Assembly: GCA_947247005.1 (NCBI GenBank)
Contig: OX365953.1
Location: 28,518,784-28,582,783, forward strand
DNA from: Spisula solida
Taxonomy: Eukaryota > Mollusca > Bivalvia > Venerida > Mactridae
Direction of reading: 5' to 3'
DNA: 64,000 bases
The notes beneath the pieces were generated by a model. The model did not search any database, had not been told where the DNA came from, and saw nothing but the letters and a program-made list of their open reading frames with translations. Shown here piece after piece: positions 27,001-42,000 of the stretch (its first letter is position 1; every line of letters starts with the position of its first letter). The translations under genes and the position numbers were made by a program.

Positions 27001-30000
27001 ACTTATTGCGGTAACCGGAAGTTGACTGGTTTATACACTGTGAATATGCGTTGGTTGTCCCAGAAAATCGCATTTGAAATAACTTTTGTGCAGTCCGATT
27101 TTAAAGCACAATTACGTTTAATAATGTCACGTAGCAATAACACATAGCACAATGATGTACAATGTCGTCACAAATATATTGACCGTGAAGTTAACCAATC
27201 GTGAAAGCTCGTCCATTTCCGTTTGTCTCCGGTAAATACGTATACTATTGTAATGCATAAACGCCGAGGTGACCAGATTGAAAGTGAACAAAAATGCATT
27301 ACACAACATTTTCCACCCCTGTCATATTTAGAACATAATTTTCGTATGCATTATGTGTGCCTATTGTTATAATGGCAAACAGGAGAGAGATAACGACATG
27401 TTTTACGTGAGTTTTACTATCCTTGAAGCAACAAGTAATGCTTCCTGAACTTGAAAGAGTTTACTGTTTTCATCCCTGAACTTGAGTTAAAAAAATTCTA
27501 GAAACTTTAACTTATACTCTTCAACGATGCCAACAAAAAGTCAGTTCCAAGTAAATTCAATTAATGTATGTTTACGTAAATTGATTACCGCTTGAAGTAG
27601 GAGAAACTCATGAAAAACAGAGAAGTTCTAAAAGTAAATCTGGCGTCTGGTAAACGCACGTGTAGATGTTAAATGTTATTTTATTTGTAGGAAGTATTGG
27701 ACAAGCGTTTCATATAAATATACCATTTTAAACGTATGTATTAGTGGGTATATTCTTCAAACAAGGTATTATATGGAAGATTGCCATTTAATATAATTGT
27801 CAAATGAGTTTCCTCGTTAAATAAAGTCTTTATTATTATTATTATACTATACTATCCCTGTGACAACCAGCAGCCTGATGACCAACCAGACGTACCTTGA
27901 TCACTTCTTTTCGGAAACCCGGTGGAATACGATCTGTCGCGTTTCGTAACGATCCAATATGATGATTCCCGATTCACAATTATAATGATTACCACGACTG
28001 TCCTCAAGATCTAATCAGCTCTGTTAGGACCAACATGACCTCAAGGTCTGATAAGCTCTAGTAGGACCAACATGACTTCAAGGTCTGATAAAAGCTCTGA
28101 TAGGACCAACATTACCTCAAGATCTGATAAAAGCTCTGGTAGGACCAACATGACCTCCAGGTCTGATAAAAGCTCTGGTAAGACCAACATGACCTCAAGA
28201 TCTGATAATCTCTGGTAGGACCAACATGCTGTCAAGATCTGATAAGCTCTGGTAGGACCAACATGACCTCAAGGTCTGATAAAAGCTCTGCTATGACCAA
28301 CATGCCCTCAAGGTCAGGTAAAAGCTCTGGTAGGACCAACATGACCTCAATGTCTGATAAAAGCTCTGGTAGGACCAACATGACAAGCTCTGATAACCTC
28401 TGGTAGGACCAACATTATCTCAAGATCTGATAATCTCTGGTATGGCAAACTTGACCTCAAGATCTAATAAGCTCTGTTAGGACCAACATGACCTCAAGGT
28501 CTGAGAAGCTCAGGTAGGACCAACATGACCTCAATGTCTGATAAGCTTTGGTATGACCACAATGGTCTCAATATCTAATAAGCTCTGGTAGGACAAACAT
28601 GACCTCAAGATATAATAAGCTTTGGTAGGACTAACATGACCTCAAGATCTGATAAGCTCTGGTAGGACTAACATGACCTCAAGATCTGATAAGCTCTGGT
28701 AGGACTAACATGACCTCAAGATCTGATAAGCTCTGGTAGGACCAACATGACCTCAAGATATAATAAGCTCTGGTAGGACCAACATGACCACAAGATCTGA
28801 TAAGCTCTGGTAGGACCAACATGACCTCAAAATCTGATAAGCTCTGGTAGGACTAACATGACCTCAAGATATAATAAGCTCTTGTATGACCAACATGACC
28901 ACAAGATCTGATAAGCTCTGGTTGGACCAACATGACCTCAAGATCTGATAGGATCTGGTAGAACTAACATGACCTCAAGATCTGATAATCTCTGGTAGGG
29001 CAAACATGACCTCAAGATCTGATAAGCTCTGGTAGGACTAACATGACCTCAAGATCTGATAAGCTCTGGTAGGTCAAACATGACCTCAAGATCTGATAAT
29101 CTCTGGTAGGGCAAACATGACCTCAAGGTCTGATAAGCTCTGGTAGGACCAACATGGGCTCAAGATCTGATAAGCTCTGATAGGACTAACATGACCTCAA
29201 GATCTGATAAGCTCTGGTAGGACTAACATGACCTCAAGATATAATAAGCTCTGGTAGGACAAACATGACCTCAAGATCTGATAATCTCTGGTAGGGCAAA
29301 CATGACCCCAAGGTGTAATAAGCTCTGGTAGGACCAACATGGGCTCAAGATCTGATAAGCTCTGGTAGGACTAACATGACCTCAAGATCTGATAAGCTCT
29401 GGTAGGACCAACATGACCTCAAGGTCTGATAATAGCTCTAGTAGGACCAACATGATCTCAAGATCTCATAATCTCTGGTAGGACTAACATGACCTCAAGA
29501 TCTGATAAGCTCTGGTAGGTCAAACATGACCTCAAGATCTGATAATCTCTGGTAGGGCAAACATGACCTCAAGGTCTGATAAGCTCTTCTAGGACCAGCA
29601 TGACCTCATGATTTGATAAGCTCTGACCAACATGTTCTCAAGATCTGATCAGCTCTGGTAGGACCAACATGACCATACGATTTGATAACCTCTGGTAGGA
29701 CCAACATGACCACAAGATCTGATAAGCTCTGGTAGGACCACCATGACCACAAGATCTGATAAGCTCTTGTAGGATCAACATGACCACAGGATCTGATAAG
29801 CTCTGGTAGGGCCAACATGACCACAATATCTGATAAGCTCTGGTAGGACCAACATGACCACAAGATCCGATAAGCTCTGGTAGGATCAACGTGATTAATC
29901 CAAGATTAAGATCATGCTTTCGATCGTGACAGTGGAAATAATGCATACTATTTATCCTTGACTTTTGAAGATGAGGAAAGGCTGATAAATGATGGTTTTG

Positions 30001-33000
30001 GATAATTGTGTAAGCTTCCAGAAAACTTCATAGGAAAGACATTTTTGGTAGCAACAATAATTACTACCGATTTTGTAGGGGAGCAATGACCTAGCAGTAG
30101 GACGTGTGATATTGAGACTTATAATAGCTCCCGAGTTTGATTCCCGACTGTCCCACTGCAATTTCTCGGGGCGAGAATTAACCGCAATGCTTCACTTTAC
30201 ACAGGGGTATAAATGGGTACTTGAGAGATTCCATTCGCTGTGCCATCGGTGCCGAGTTGAACAGCTGATTCTCTACTCAATAATAGAGGGTGTGTAGTCG
30301 GTTGAGTGGACGCATGTCTGAAATTGGGCTTTTTATTGGTACTTTATATATCTGGGCATTGTTTTGAATGGCGTATGTCTGTTTGGTGTACACATGAACT
30401 TTGCCCTCGACACAATTATAATATTAAGTCAGACAAGGAAGGCAGCACTCAACTTAACCAGCCAAACACAGAAAACATTAAAACATACAAGGCACAATGC
30501 CAAACTGAACCAACCGAGTACAGAAAACATCAAAACATACAAGGCACAATGCCCAACTGAACCAAGGGAGCACAGAAAAATCAAAACATACAAGGCACAA
30601 TGCCCAACTGAACCAAGGGAGCACAGAAAACATAAAACACATACAAGGCCCAATGCCCAACTAAACAAATAAAATATCCACCAAAGTCCAAGCTGACCTA
30701 AAGTAGAATGAATTAGTTTCAGCAATCAAAAAGCTGAATGCTTTAGCTGAATGACCCATTTCCAAGTTCATTCTAAGTTTCCTGTATAATTTGGTTAGTT
30801 GATTGAAGAAACACAGACCATGTCAATCAAATTACATAAGATTGCCAGCATTGCTTCAACTTACGAATATACTTGGTTAAAGCACGATACACGATTGGAA
30901 CACATTGCTGTATATTGCTTAAGATTATAGTTTTGTTATGTAAAAATTCTTACCTACTTTATCATTCATAGTTTGAATATTTCACTAACTTTGGATACCG
31001 AGTACGTCATCACTCACTCCAGTGTACGATATAACCTCCGCCCCACACGGACTACTTTGATTTCGTCATCAAGCTCAACAAAATGGACGAATACAATAGA
31101 CTAAAATGTCTGTAACTTTTTTTAAAGAAGACATGTTATGTACATATCCGTTTTCTTAGTTGAATTATTGCTTACAAGTAAGATAAGCCATGACGCCTTA
31201 TTTTAACTGGTAGAGAATGAACATAATTATGTTCTTTCACGTGCAAGTATAATATTTATGCGTGCACGTACAGTATTATAACTGCACGTATAACTTTATA
31301 CGTGCACGTATAATTGTATACGTGCACGTGTATATAATAGCTTACCGTATGCGTGTATAGACTTTTGACCCAAATGGTACGCCATACTTTCAGACATGCA
31401 GCTATAATGAGAGACATAAGTGACATATAAATTATCTCCCTTGTAAGATAAAGTCCGAGGTAGACCAATTAGCAAACAGGTCCTAACTAGTTGAGATCCT
31501 TGGACTTTATCCTTGTTTTTAACTGAAATATCATTGCTTTTAGGTATGAAATTTCTCACTTCTGTATTACCTAATATGTTAGGGCCATAAAAATTTATAT
31601 ACCATACTGTGTAAACAACATGTAGCCAAACTTATTATTTGATCTGATAATTAATGTTGCAAATATTTCAGCCTAATTACTACCATGTGCAATAAACAAA
31701 ACAGGGATAAAAACAGAGTAATCCGCATGATAGGACCGGTGGAGTTTTAGAGAGTAGTAAGGGGGGATAATTTACTATTTTTCCCCATTAGTATAGTACA
31801 GATAATTTGACTTGATTTCGACCTTCTATTAGCATAGTTTATCATCTCATACATTGTCTATAATTATAACCCAGGTTGTATGTTTTCATAAGCGGGAAGT
31901 ATCACGAAGACGCTCGAGATGTTATACCAACACAAATCCAAAGGACAAATATTGCACGATTTGCTTGCGGAAACTTATATATTCAACGGAAACACCTTGT
32001 AATATATTCATGCATAAAGGTCAGGATCACGTCAAATTCTCCATGCTATAAGTCATGATATGTGTGCACACTATATTGCTTAAAACACAAACTTGAATTT
32101 GATTAATGTATAAACCAGGGATGGTATTCATTATTGACCTTACTTGACTTAAGGATAAGGACAACCAATCCGATCACACCATATTAAACTCTTTGTCAGT
32201 AACAGGCGATATGATTGGCTATCCTTATTCTCCAATTGGATAAATTAGATCAATATTGAATACCACCCCTGGCTTATTTCAGTGTACATGTATATGTTTT
32301 GAATACACCATTTAATTCAATGGAAACTATGTCTATTTGGTCTACACTTTTGCCATACGCTATTTAAGCGAAACATTCATTTTAGTGACTGGCGAGTTTC
32401 GAGTTTTAAAGCGAGTTTCGAGTTTAATAGAAAAGCAAGCCCAGTTTCTGTGTTATTTATGTTGTAACCTAATCTGGAACAAGAGGTTACATACCTTACC
32501 TCATCCAGTAAGTTAATGAGATGGTATTTAGAAACAATTTGCTGAAATTAATCCATGTTGAACATGATCAATTTTCATTTTAAACGTGTTAAACTTGATA
32601 AAACAAAGGCCTGTTTCAGATTATAAACATGTACAGCATGTACAAAATAGCAAGATTAGTATATTAAATACACATCTCCCTGGAAAGATTAAATGTGTTC
32701 TTAATTTGTATATCCAATACGACATTTTGGGTTTTAGTATTACGTAATTGGTTATTAAATCTGTTTCTTTCGCTTTCTTTGTTTATGAATTCTTTGCTTA
32801 GAGTTGCAGATGTCTCTCTGTTTCAGTTTAAGGTATGTTGGTATGTGGGCCACATTGATATTAAGAGCGATGAACAAAAAAATGACGAAATCTAATACAA
32901 ATCATCATCAAAACGATGTTTATGTATTATAATTCAACTGTCTGTATAGTACAGAGAATTTGGCTTGATCCTGGTTTTTATGCACGACTATTTTACAAGG

Positions 33001-36000
33001 CTTTTGTGTTTGATATATAAATTACCGCGAGCAAATCGTGCAATAATGGTCCTTTAAATTTGTGTTTGCATAACACCTCGAGCGCCTTCGTGATACTCCC
33101 CGCTTATGAAACATACAGCTTTCAATAAACTATTGAGTTTTATATACAGTTGCATATGCACGCACTATTTGCAAGTACTCTGGTACTTGACACTTCGTCT
33201 ATTTGATCCCAATGTGAAACCGCGCCTTGTTTATTTATGGGGAGATAGACAATATGCTGTCGATGTTATCTCAGTGATGATTCAGGTTCTGATAATAACG
33301 TAACACGATAATTGGGGCGTTCAGAAAACACTTAAATTCTCTTCAAAGTTACTGTTTTAATCCCTTTGAAAGAAAATTAACTGGGCTATGTTTATGTAAT
33401 TGAATTCATTTGTCTGGAACAGATGTATGAACATCGTATCAAATATCGTGCGAACGAAATACACTTTAAACCTTTTCACAAGCTTAGCTTTTTAAAAAAA
33501 GCTTGGAAGCGATCAGGTTGTTTGTAGAAATGGATAGGATTCTGTCGGTTTGGTTACGGAAAACTTCAGTGTAGAGAGTTATCGTCAAAACTGAAAGATG
33601 CGAATTGAGATAAAAAGAAACACCGAGCTAAATACGATGATGTATTGGTCAAAGAATACATGAGAATCCGTGTATGGTGCATGCTCACACATTACATGCA
33701 CATAAGTCATTGATATTTATCATTCGAAAATTGTGTGTTGCCAGTATGACTCAATCGAGTTCACTCACCGGGAACCCCAATTTTAGAACCTTCAGTGATT
33801 TTATGTTTTGAGATCTGGTATCGCTCCAAAGACAGATTTAGGTTACTAAACTAACGGCTGCAAAACGTAAGCCTGCTTTCTATTTGGTTACTTTATCGAT
33901 ACGTCATAGTTTGCCTCGGGCTTATTAGTTTGTCTTACTAATAAGGTAAGCTGACATCCTAGTTACCATGACATTGAGACGATTTTGTTGATTGCTAATG
34001 TCGATAAGTATAGTTCGTTGCAATGCAATATCATGACATTGTATTTTTATTGTTTTAAACAGTTTAATTTGAGAAAAAGGCATTGAAAACCAATACCTCA
34101 TTAACTATACCGTATACTAAAACACATAATATCCATTAAATTAATGCATTAATAAGAGAAATGACAATGTGTATATACACAATGTAATGTAAACAATTGA
34201 CTGACCTGATTAAACTATTTATGTACAACTACACCCCTCTTCTTAATGAATGTACTTTTTTATATTTTCAGAAATATTTGTTCACAAAATTGTACGAAGT
34301 GGAAACCAAAGCATTGCTGGGATGGATATTTAAAAAGGTATCGTACACACTTAGCAGCCCCCCCAGCTGGCAGGCTATATACCATTTTGTAATGAATTAA
34401 TTGGGGGCTAACTAAATCACTTGGCATCTATCATACTGGTAGTGACCTGTATATTGGACATTCAATATGACATCCTGTATATAGATATATCCCCCGGCAA
34501 GACTAATTAAGCACTCAACAGGACCTTCTGCTGTTAAAGGTGTGATTTGTGCAACTGATAAGAAATTGTGTTGGGGTTGATTAAAGATGGTCAGTCAGAG
34601 CTTACATAATGATGCAATATAGCAATGGTTATCACCATGTTATCCCATTAAATTAGAGCATGATGATTTAAAATAAACTTTGACTTGAAGAATTGTTATA
34701 TGTATGATTAATAAGAATTTCTATAGTAATGATTACAATGTCATTCATATGATTATTGAAATTTTTTAAAATAATATTATGCATCCATTTCATTGAATTA
34801 ATGTAGTAGTACACTTTTATATCTGAATATTTAAAGTTAAAACTGTATAAACAATGTAGTGCAGTACTCGCATTACATTTTTTAAATTCATGTTTGTTTA
34901 AATTTTGATTTATAATTAATTAATGGTAAAACATGAAATATATTAACATTTAAAATGTTCGTCTAGATCTAATTAGTAAGCACTACTTTAATCATTTTTA
35001 GGTCTGATTTTACAGTTAAAAGTGGATTAAATTGCACCATTTTTATTCAAACATTGAAAAAATCTTCGCTCGGAGGGGACACCCCTCCCATGCATGCCCA
35101 CCCCATCTCATAACCCCACCAGTTCGGCCTCCTCTGGATACGCCCCTGCTCAGTTGCGTTTTTTATACCGGCTGTTCTGTTTGGTTATTTGCTTTATATA
35201 ACAACTAATTCCGTCGTTTAACTGTCCAAATAGCAGCTGTTCCGTCGTGTAATTTTGTCCATATACTGACTTCTCCGTCATGTAACGTTTTCCATTTGCC
35301 GGCTGTTCCGTCGTGTAACTTTGTTCATATACCGGCTGTTCCGTCGTGTAACTTTGTTCATATACCGGCTGTTCCGTCGTGTAACTTTGTTCATATACCG
35401 GCTGTTCCGTCGTGTAACTTTGTTCATATACCGGTTGTTCCGTCGTGTAACTTTGTTCATATACCGGCTGTTTCGTCGTGTAACTTTGTTCATATACCGG
35501 CTGTTCCGTCGTGTAACTTTGTTCATATACCGGCTGTTCTGTCGTGTATCTTTATTCATATAATGGCTGTTCTGTCGTGTAACTTTATTCATATAATGGC
35601 TGTTCCGTTGTGTAGTGTAACTTTGTTCATATACCGGCTGTTCCGTCGTGTAACTTTGTTCATATACCGGCTGTTCTGTCGTGTAACTTTATTCATATAA
35701 TGGCTGTTCCGTCGTGTAACTTTATTCATATAATGGCTGTTCCGTCGAGTAATTTTGTTCATATAATGGCTGTTCCGTCGAGTAACTTTGTTCATATAAT
35801 GGCTGTTCCGTCGTGTAACTTTGTTCATATACCGGCTGTTCCGTCGTGTAACTTTATTCATATACCGGTTGTTCCGTCGTGTAACTTTGTTCATATACCG
35901 GCTGTTCCGTCGAGTAACTTTGTTCATATACCGGCTGTTCCATCGTGTAACTTTGTTTATATACTGGCTGTTCCGTCGTGTAACTTTGTTCATATACCGA

Positions 36001-39000
36001 CTGTTCCGTCGTGTAACTTTGTTCATATATCGGCTGTTCCGTTGTTCATATGTGAATTGAATGTTCCGTCATGTAGCGTTGTTCATTATATGAATTGAAT
36101 GTTCCGTCGTGTAACTTTGTTCATATACCGGCTGTTCCGTCGTGTAACTTTGTTCATATACCGGCTGTTCCATCGTGTAACTTTGTTCATATAACGACTG
36201 TTCCATCGTGTAACTTTGTTTATATACTGGCTGTTCCGTCGTGTAACTTTGTTCATATACCGACTGTTCCGTCGTGTAACTTTGTTCATATATCGGCTGT
36301 TCCGTTGTTCATATGTGAATTGAATGTTCCGTCATGTAGCGTTGTTCATTATATGAATTGAATGTTCCGTCATGTAACGTTGTTCATATACCGACTGTTC
36401 CGTCGTGTAACTTTGTTCATATGTGAATTGAATGTTCCATCATGTAACGTTGTTCATATATAAATTGAATGTTCCGTCGTGTAACGTTGTTCATATGTGA
36501 ATTGAATGTTCCGCCGTGTAACGTTGTTCATATGTAAATTGAATGTTCCGTCATGTAACATTGTTCATATACTATTAAATGCACTTTAAAAGACATAACT
36601 GAAGGAATTTCTTCCAAATGTAGAAAAATACATCAATATTGTTGTTTTTTATAGGAAGGTTTGGAAGATGGTTTGTGAGAATTATGATATAAAATGTTGC
36701 CCTGGTTATGATGGACCAAAATGTGAAAAAGGTGAGTATGATTAAAACATTACAACAGACACAGGGGGTGCAGTATAACTATAGTCTTTACATCAAACAT
36801 TTTATCTAATGTGTCAGTGTAAGATTGAGATTTGCCAGTGAAACATTTATTCACTTTGTACAAATTACTATACTGAAAAATCATTATTTTTAGAGGGTGT
36901 TAAATTTTCGTTGATTTCGTTGTTTACTAAAGACTCGACCATGAAACATAATCCTCATTACTAATCGATCTCCTGAATAATAGAACATGAGTTTACACTT
37001 CATATTTTGTAATCCACCAATTCACGACCCCACGAAAATCTTTTTTTATCAAAATCCATGAAACTTAATACCTACAAAAATAAAGCTGTATCAAAGAATA
37101 TAGAACCTTTTTGTTTATCTTTTACACCATAAAAAGATACTATTAAGTCAGTCTGGGAATGTAGCACTTAACTTAACCAGTTGAGCACAGAAAACATTAA
37201 AAACATACAAGGCACAATGCCCAAATGAACCAACCGAGCACAGAATACATAAAACACATGCAAGGTACAATGTCCAACTAAACAAGTAAAGTTCCGCCCA
37301 AGTCCAAGCTGTCGAAAAGTAAAATTAATTAGTTTCAGCTATCAAAAAGCTAAATGCGCTAGCCGAATGACCAAGTTCCAACAGTAAAACTGCTATGATG
37401 CCTAGTTTTAGCTGTCAGAAATCCTAAAAAGTAGACAATTAAGTAATAACTTTTGTCTGATTGTGATACATCTAAGATACATGTATAAGAAGCATGGTGC
37501 ACCACTTATACAATGTATATATTATTTACCAAAAAAATGCATTCCTTTATTTCAGAATGTTTTACGTGCGACAGAGTGAATACAATAGAGAGACGCATTG
37601 TAGATATATATGGCAAGGTTAGAATATAAATTATAATCTTCATAGGTATCTACGTTATTTATCACGTAAGGGGTATCGCGGGAGTGTAATAACAGCCATT
37701 AGACATTGCATAAAATGATATAAGTTCTAAACTTTTAATTAAGTAAACCCTTTGAATAAAATTGAGGAAATATGCGACATAATAAATTATTACACTCGTT
37801 TTAATACATTCAAGACGTGCATCGTGTTCCATGTGATAAAATTAATGTCATTTGTGCCCGACGTAGTGAACCTTTGGACACTATTGGCTAGTTCGGATGG
37901 AAACTCTAGGGTAGGGTATGCTTTTACAGGAATGATGTTTACTCCCACCAATGCAGGTCCCTTAATATACAACCAATCAAAGCTTGACCCTAGTATTATC
38001 TAAAACAGCTTTTGTCTCGTTTATTTTGTGAACCGTACAGAAGCAGGGAATCAGTAAACTCTTTTGAGGAGTTGGTGTTACTGGACTTCGACTCTTCAGT
38101 GGTGAAGACACAACAAGGGTAGAAACCAAATGCGTTCGAATGGAACCCGAGTCGACCTAGATCGAACCATATACCGTATACTGATGATCATCTACAAAGA
38201 CCATAGCGTTTATTGTATATTTCAGATTCAAGCAGTTGACGATAAATGTACAAACAGAACAGTAATAATAAACGGAGGTTCTGAAAATACTGGTGATAAA
38301 ATTTCCAGGGAGTGTACATGTCCCGCGGGACCACGTGGTGAACGAGGGCCACAGGGACCAGCTGGAACCCCGGGTCAACCTGGGTCACCCGGACATAGAG
38401 GACAAAAGGGTGCCATAGGGAATTCTGGCCGACCCGGTGATACGGGGCGTGATGGTTTAGATGGATTAAATGGTTCACCTGGACGACCTGGTCAAAAAGG
38501 TGACCCAGGTATACAAGGGGAGCCGGGGACACCAGGATTTACAGGATCTGCTGGGCCAGAGGGTCCACCTGGTCTTCCTGGTGTTGAAGGTCCAGTAGGT
38601 CGACCTGGACTTCCTGGTAGTGCCAGTGCTAAAGGCGACGCAGGACAGCCTGGAAGAGATGGTATATCAGGTAACCCTGGGAGACCTGGACGGAAAGGTG
38701 ACGAAGGAGAAAGCGGAGTACCTGGGTTACCTGGACAGAAGGGTGAGAGGGGTTTTGCTGGGTCTGAGGGAAGGAACGGATTCCCTGGTGTTAAAGGAGA
38801 AATGGGAGAAACTGGGAGATCTGGACCACCAGGACTAACTGGAGATATAGGACCTATTGGACCACGGGGATCTAAAGGAACGGCAGGTCTGCCCGGATAT
38901 GATGGCGTACCGGGGACACCTGGGGGCATTACTAAAGGTTATTATTTTGTATTTTATTCCTCCACTATTATAGATCATATAATAACATATAATGATCATG

Positions 39001-42000
39001 AGTTTTCATACAATAGATATGAACCTTACAAGAATGCATTACATGTAAATACAATAATAGCGCATGACAACTAGACAAGTGACAACACCACATTATAATA
39101 TACACCTATAAGTACATATAACAAGGCACACACGTTTTCGAACTAGATACACATCAGACACAGGAAAACTCGAGTACAACAATTGCTGAATGCGCAAGTA
39201 CACGCAACTCATACAAGAACCAGAAAGTGTAATTTACATATATACATGTAGCTACACGAAATTAATAGCACCCCGGAACAACAAATTGAGCAAAAACATA
39301 CATCAAAACACTTTACAACATATTAGATCATCTAATTATAGGTACCTGTGAAAGCTTTTTATAAAATATTTGAAGTTACAAAATGTCAAACTATTTCCAT
39401 GCTAATCAGTTGTTGTGATACAAATGTATTTAATAATTGAATGCTAACTTCCATCATTTTAAACGTTTATATACTATAGTTCGAATTTTGAACCTTGAAC
39501 CATGACCTTTCCGACTAGTCCATTTTGGACGGTAGTTTATTACGTTCGGGGGTCATTATTTAATGATATTGCTCTTACAGATATATGTTTGTTATTGGAT
39601 TGCAGTTTAGTGCAGTCGGCAACGTTCAGAATTGCTAACTCAAAATTCGGTGGTTCAAATACCAAATTCACATTTTTTAAAACCATTATTTTAATATGTT
39701 ATTTAACGAGATCATAAGTGTTAGGTTAGTTATTTAATTGATTCATAAGAAGGTGTCGATTCAATATTTTTTTCATTCTTACTTATTCCGATCGTTTCAA
39801 CGCTGTATTCCGAGCTTACTGCTTTATTAGGCTTCATAACGTTAAATACAATATACATGTAACAAATATGGTTTGTTACATATACATATACCAGTATTAC
39901 ACGGATTTTGCAAGTTATGTGCATTTAAAAATTAAAAAGAAAAAGAAAAGTTGGTGGGATTCGAACCCTGGTCTGAATAAAGTTATGTTTCAATGTATCT
40001 GGCGCTTTACCGTCAGGACCATCCCGACACAAGAAATAATAATTATGCCTTTATTGTAATACTTACATTACTAGCTAAACCTATACCAACCTTTGTGGAA
40101 GAATGGTTGAAACCTTAAAAGTGCAGTCACGGCTCAATGCTCAAAATCGAACTATAGTACTTAGATGACCCGAATCACTGGTTTAGTTAAAAACATGACC
40201 CATGCGATAATCATATTCAGTCATGGTGACCTTACATACCTCGTATTTACCTTTTCGTCCGTGTTTATGTTTGGACCGGATATCTAAGTTGTTATAGCCC
40301 GACAAAGCATACATTTGCTGAAAAACTATGTGATAAATATTAAGATACGTATTTTTAAAAGATACCGACTACGGGTGGTTTTTAATATTAATCTTACTAG
40401 GCAAAATGATAAGGACAACCAATCAGATCACACCATATCATATAAAACTCTTGGTCAGTAATAGGCGATATTATTGGCTATCCTTATCATCCAATTGAAT
40501 ACCACCCCAGCATTCAAAGACCACAACACTGTTGCATGTGACACACTTGCTCTGAATAGTATAAGACTACAACAAGTTCACGAGGAGACAAGAAATGCTG
40601 CTAATGTTTTATATTGTATTTGATGTAGAATGTTGAATGTAGGAAACGTTCTAAGAATAGAATCTAGATAAGATGCTAAAACTGCCATCAACATCGCTGT
40701 ACGCCAATCATTATAAACTGTTTATTATCAATCCCTTCACTGACAACATTCATTATGTTCCCTATTTAAACCAGGCTTATCACATACCATATCATATTAT
40801 AGAAAATAACCTGTTCTATATAAATATGATTTCAGTGGAAGAAAGTCACGTGATTCAATCGATGCAGAATACGATCCAGGTGGGGTAATTTGTATTTTTT
40901 TCTTGCAAATTTGGTTTTCTAATGAGCGGTTTAGATAACAGTAAAATATTTTATCTGAACGTCTAGACAGTTGTAGAGATGATCAAACTTTCAGCTAGTT
41001 ATATACGTGTTCATTCGGGTAATTGTTGCTTCCTTTCCGTATACTTCCTATGTCTATCTGATTCAGAGTACACAAGACCGGTTTGTTTGTATAGCACGGA
41101 ACATTAAACATGATCCTGACCTTTACGCATAACTATATGTCAAGGTTCTTGCGTTGAATATATACATTACCACGAGTAAATCGTGAAATATCTGTTTGTG
41201 TTGGTATTATACATCGAGCGTCTTTGTGATATTTCCCGTTTATGAAAATATACAACCGGGATTATAGATACAGACACTATTTCAGCTGTTAAATTCTGCT
41301 AACAGAAGGTCGAGAGTCGTGTCAAATTCTTCATACTATACAAAGACATGTTGTTAAAATGAAACAAAAATGTTTAGGCCAAAATAAATCTGATTACGAG
41401 TTATGTCAACGAGTGAGATATGTTGCTATCAAACATACTGGATTTGAAACGCATAAAGCCGGGTTGCCGTAAATTATAAATATAGAGGATATTACATATA
41501 AAGTGTATTTTCATATGGAATTTAATAAACGAGTTGAATAATGTAACAAAATGCGAGACTTTACTGAGCGTACACTTCGAGTGCAATAGGTTTCGGGTTC
41601 GATCCATGGCTGCGACTATATTACATGATACTGATATAATTATCTCCCTTGCTCGAATCGAACCCGAAACCACACACTCGAAAGGCGCACTCTACCACTA
41701 GGTTATCGAGGCGGATAAGACTAACTAACTATAGGTAAGCAACCACTAAATGCATAAGCGGCCCAAATGGTGATACACTCAAAGAGTCCTGAATGAAACA
41801 TTTTGTGAAATTTGACCTAAATATGAAAGTTAAAGTAGAGTAGGGGTTAACCGGTCTGGGATCAATCCGCGCGATAGCGAAAATGTGTTCTCTTTCTTTG
41901 ATGAGCAAAAGTCTATTTAGAAGATATATGACACACCCTTGTTATGTATTATTTTGAAGCTTAAACATACTTCTTTAAGATGGTATATGTGTGCCAGGTG

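Noticed and set aside
34197..34400. 67-codon ORF around gene B exon 2
   Set aside because: Different frame from the one that joins in phase with exons 1 and 3; overlaps by chance.
35278..36361. Overlapping repeat ORFs on both strands ([11 protein letters not shown] and [11 protein letters not shown] periods)
   Set aside because: Same cause: 33-bp repeat. Gene B exon 3 lies outside it.
38492..38929. 145-codon Pro/Gly-rich ORF on the minus strand
   Set aside because: Antisense shadow of the collagen exon; GGN/CCN symmetry keeps it open.
39949..41715. Functional tRNA genes
   Set aside because: A/B boxes are visible but acceptor and anticodon stems are broken and retroelement-like tails follow; treated as SINE relics.
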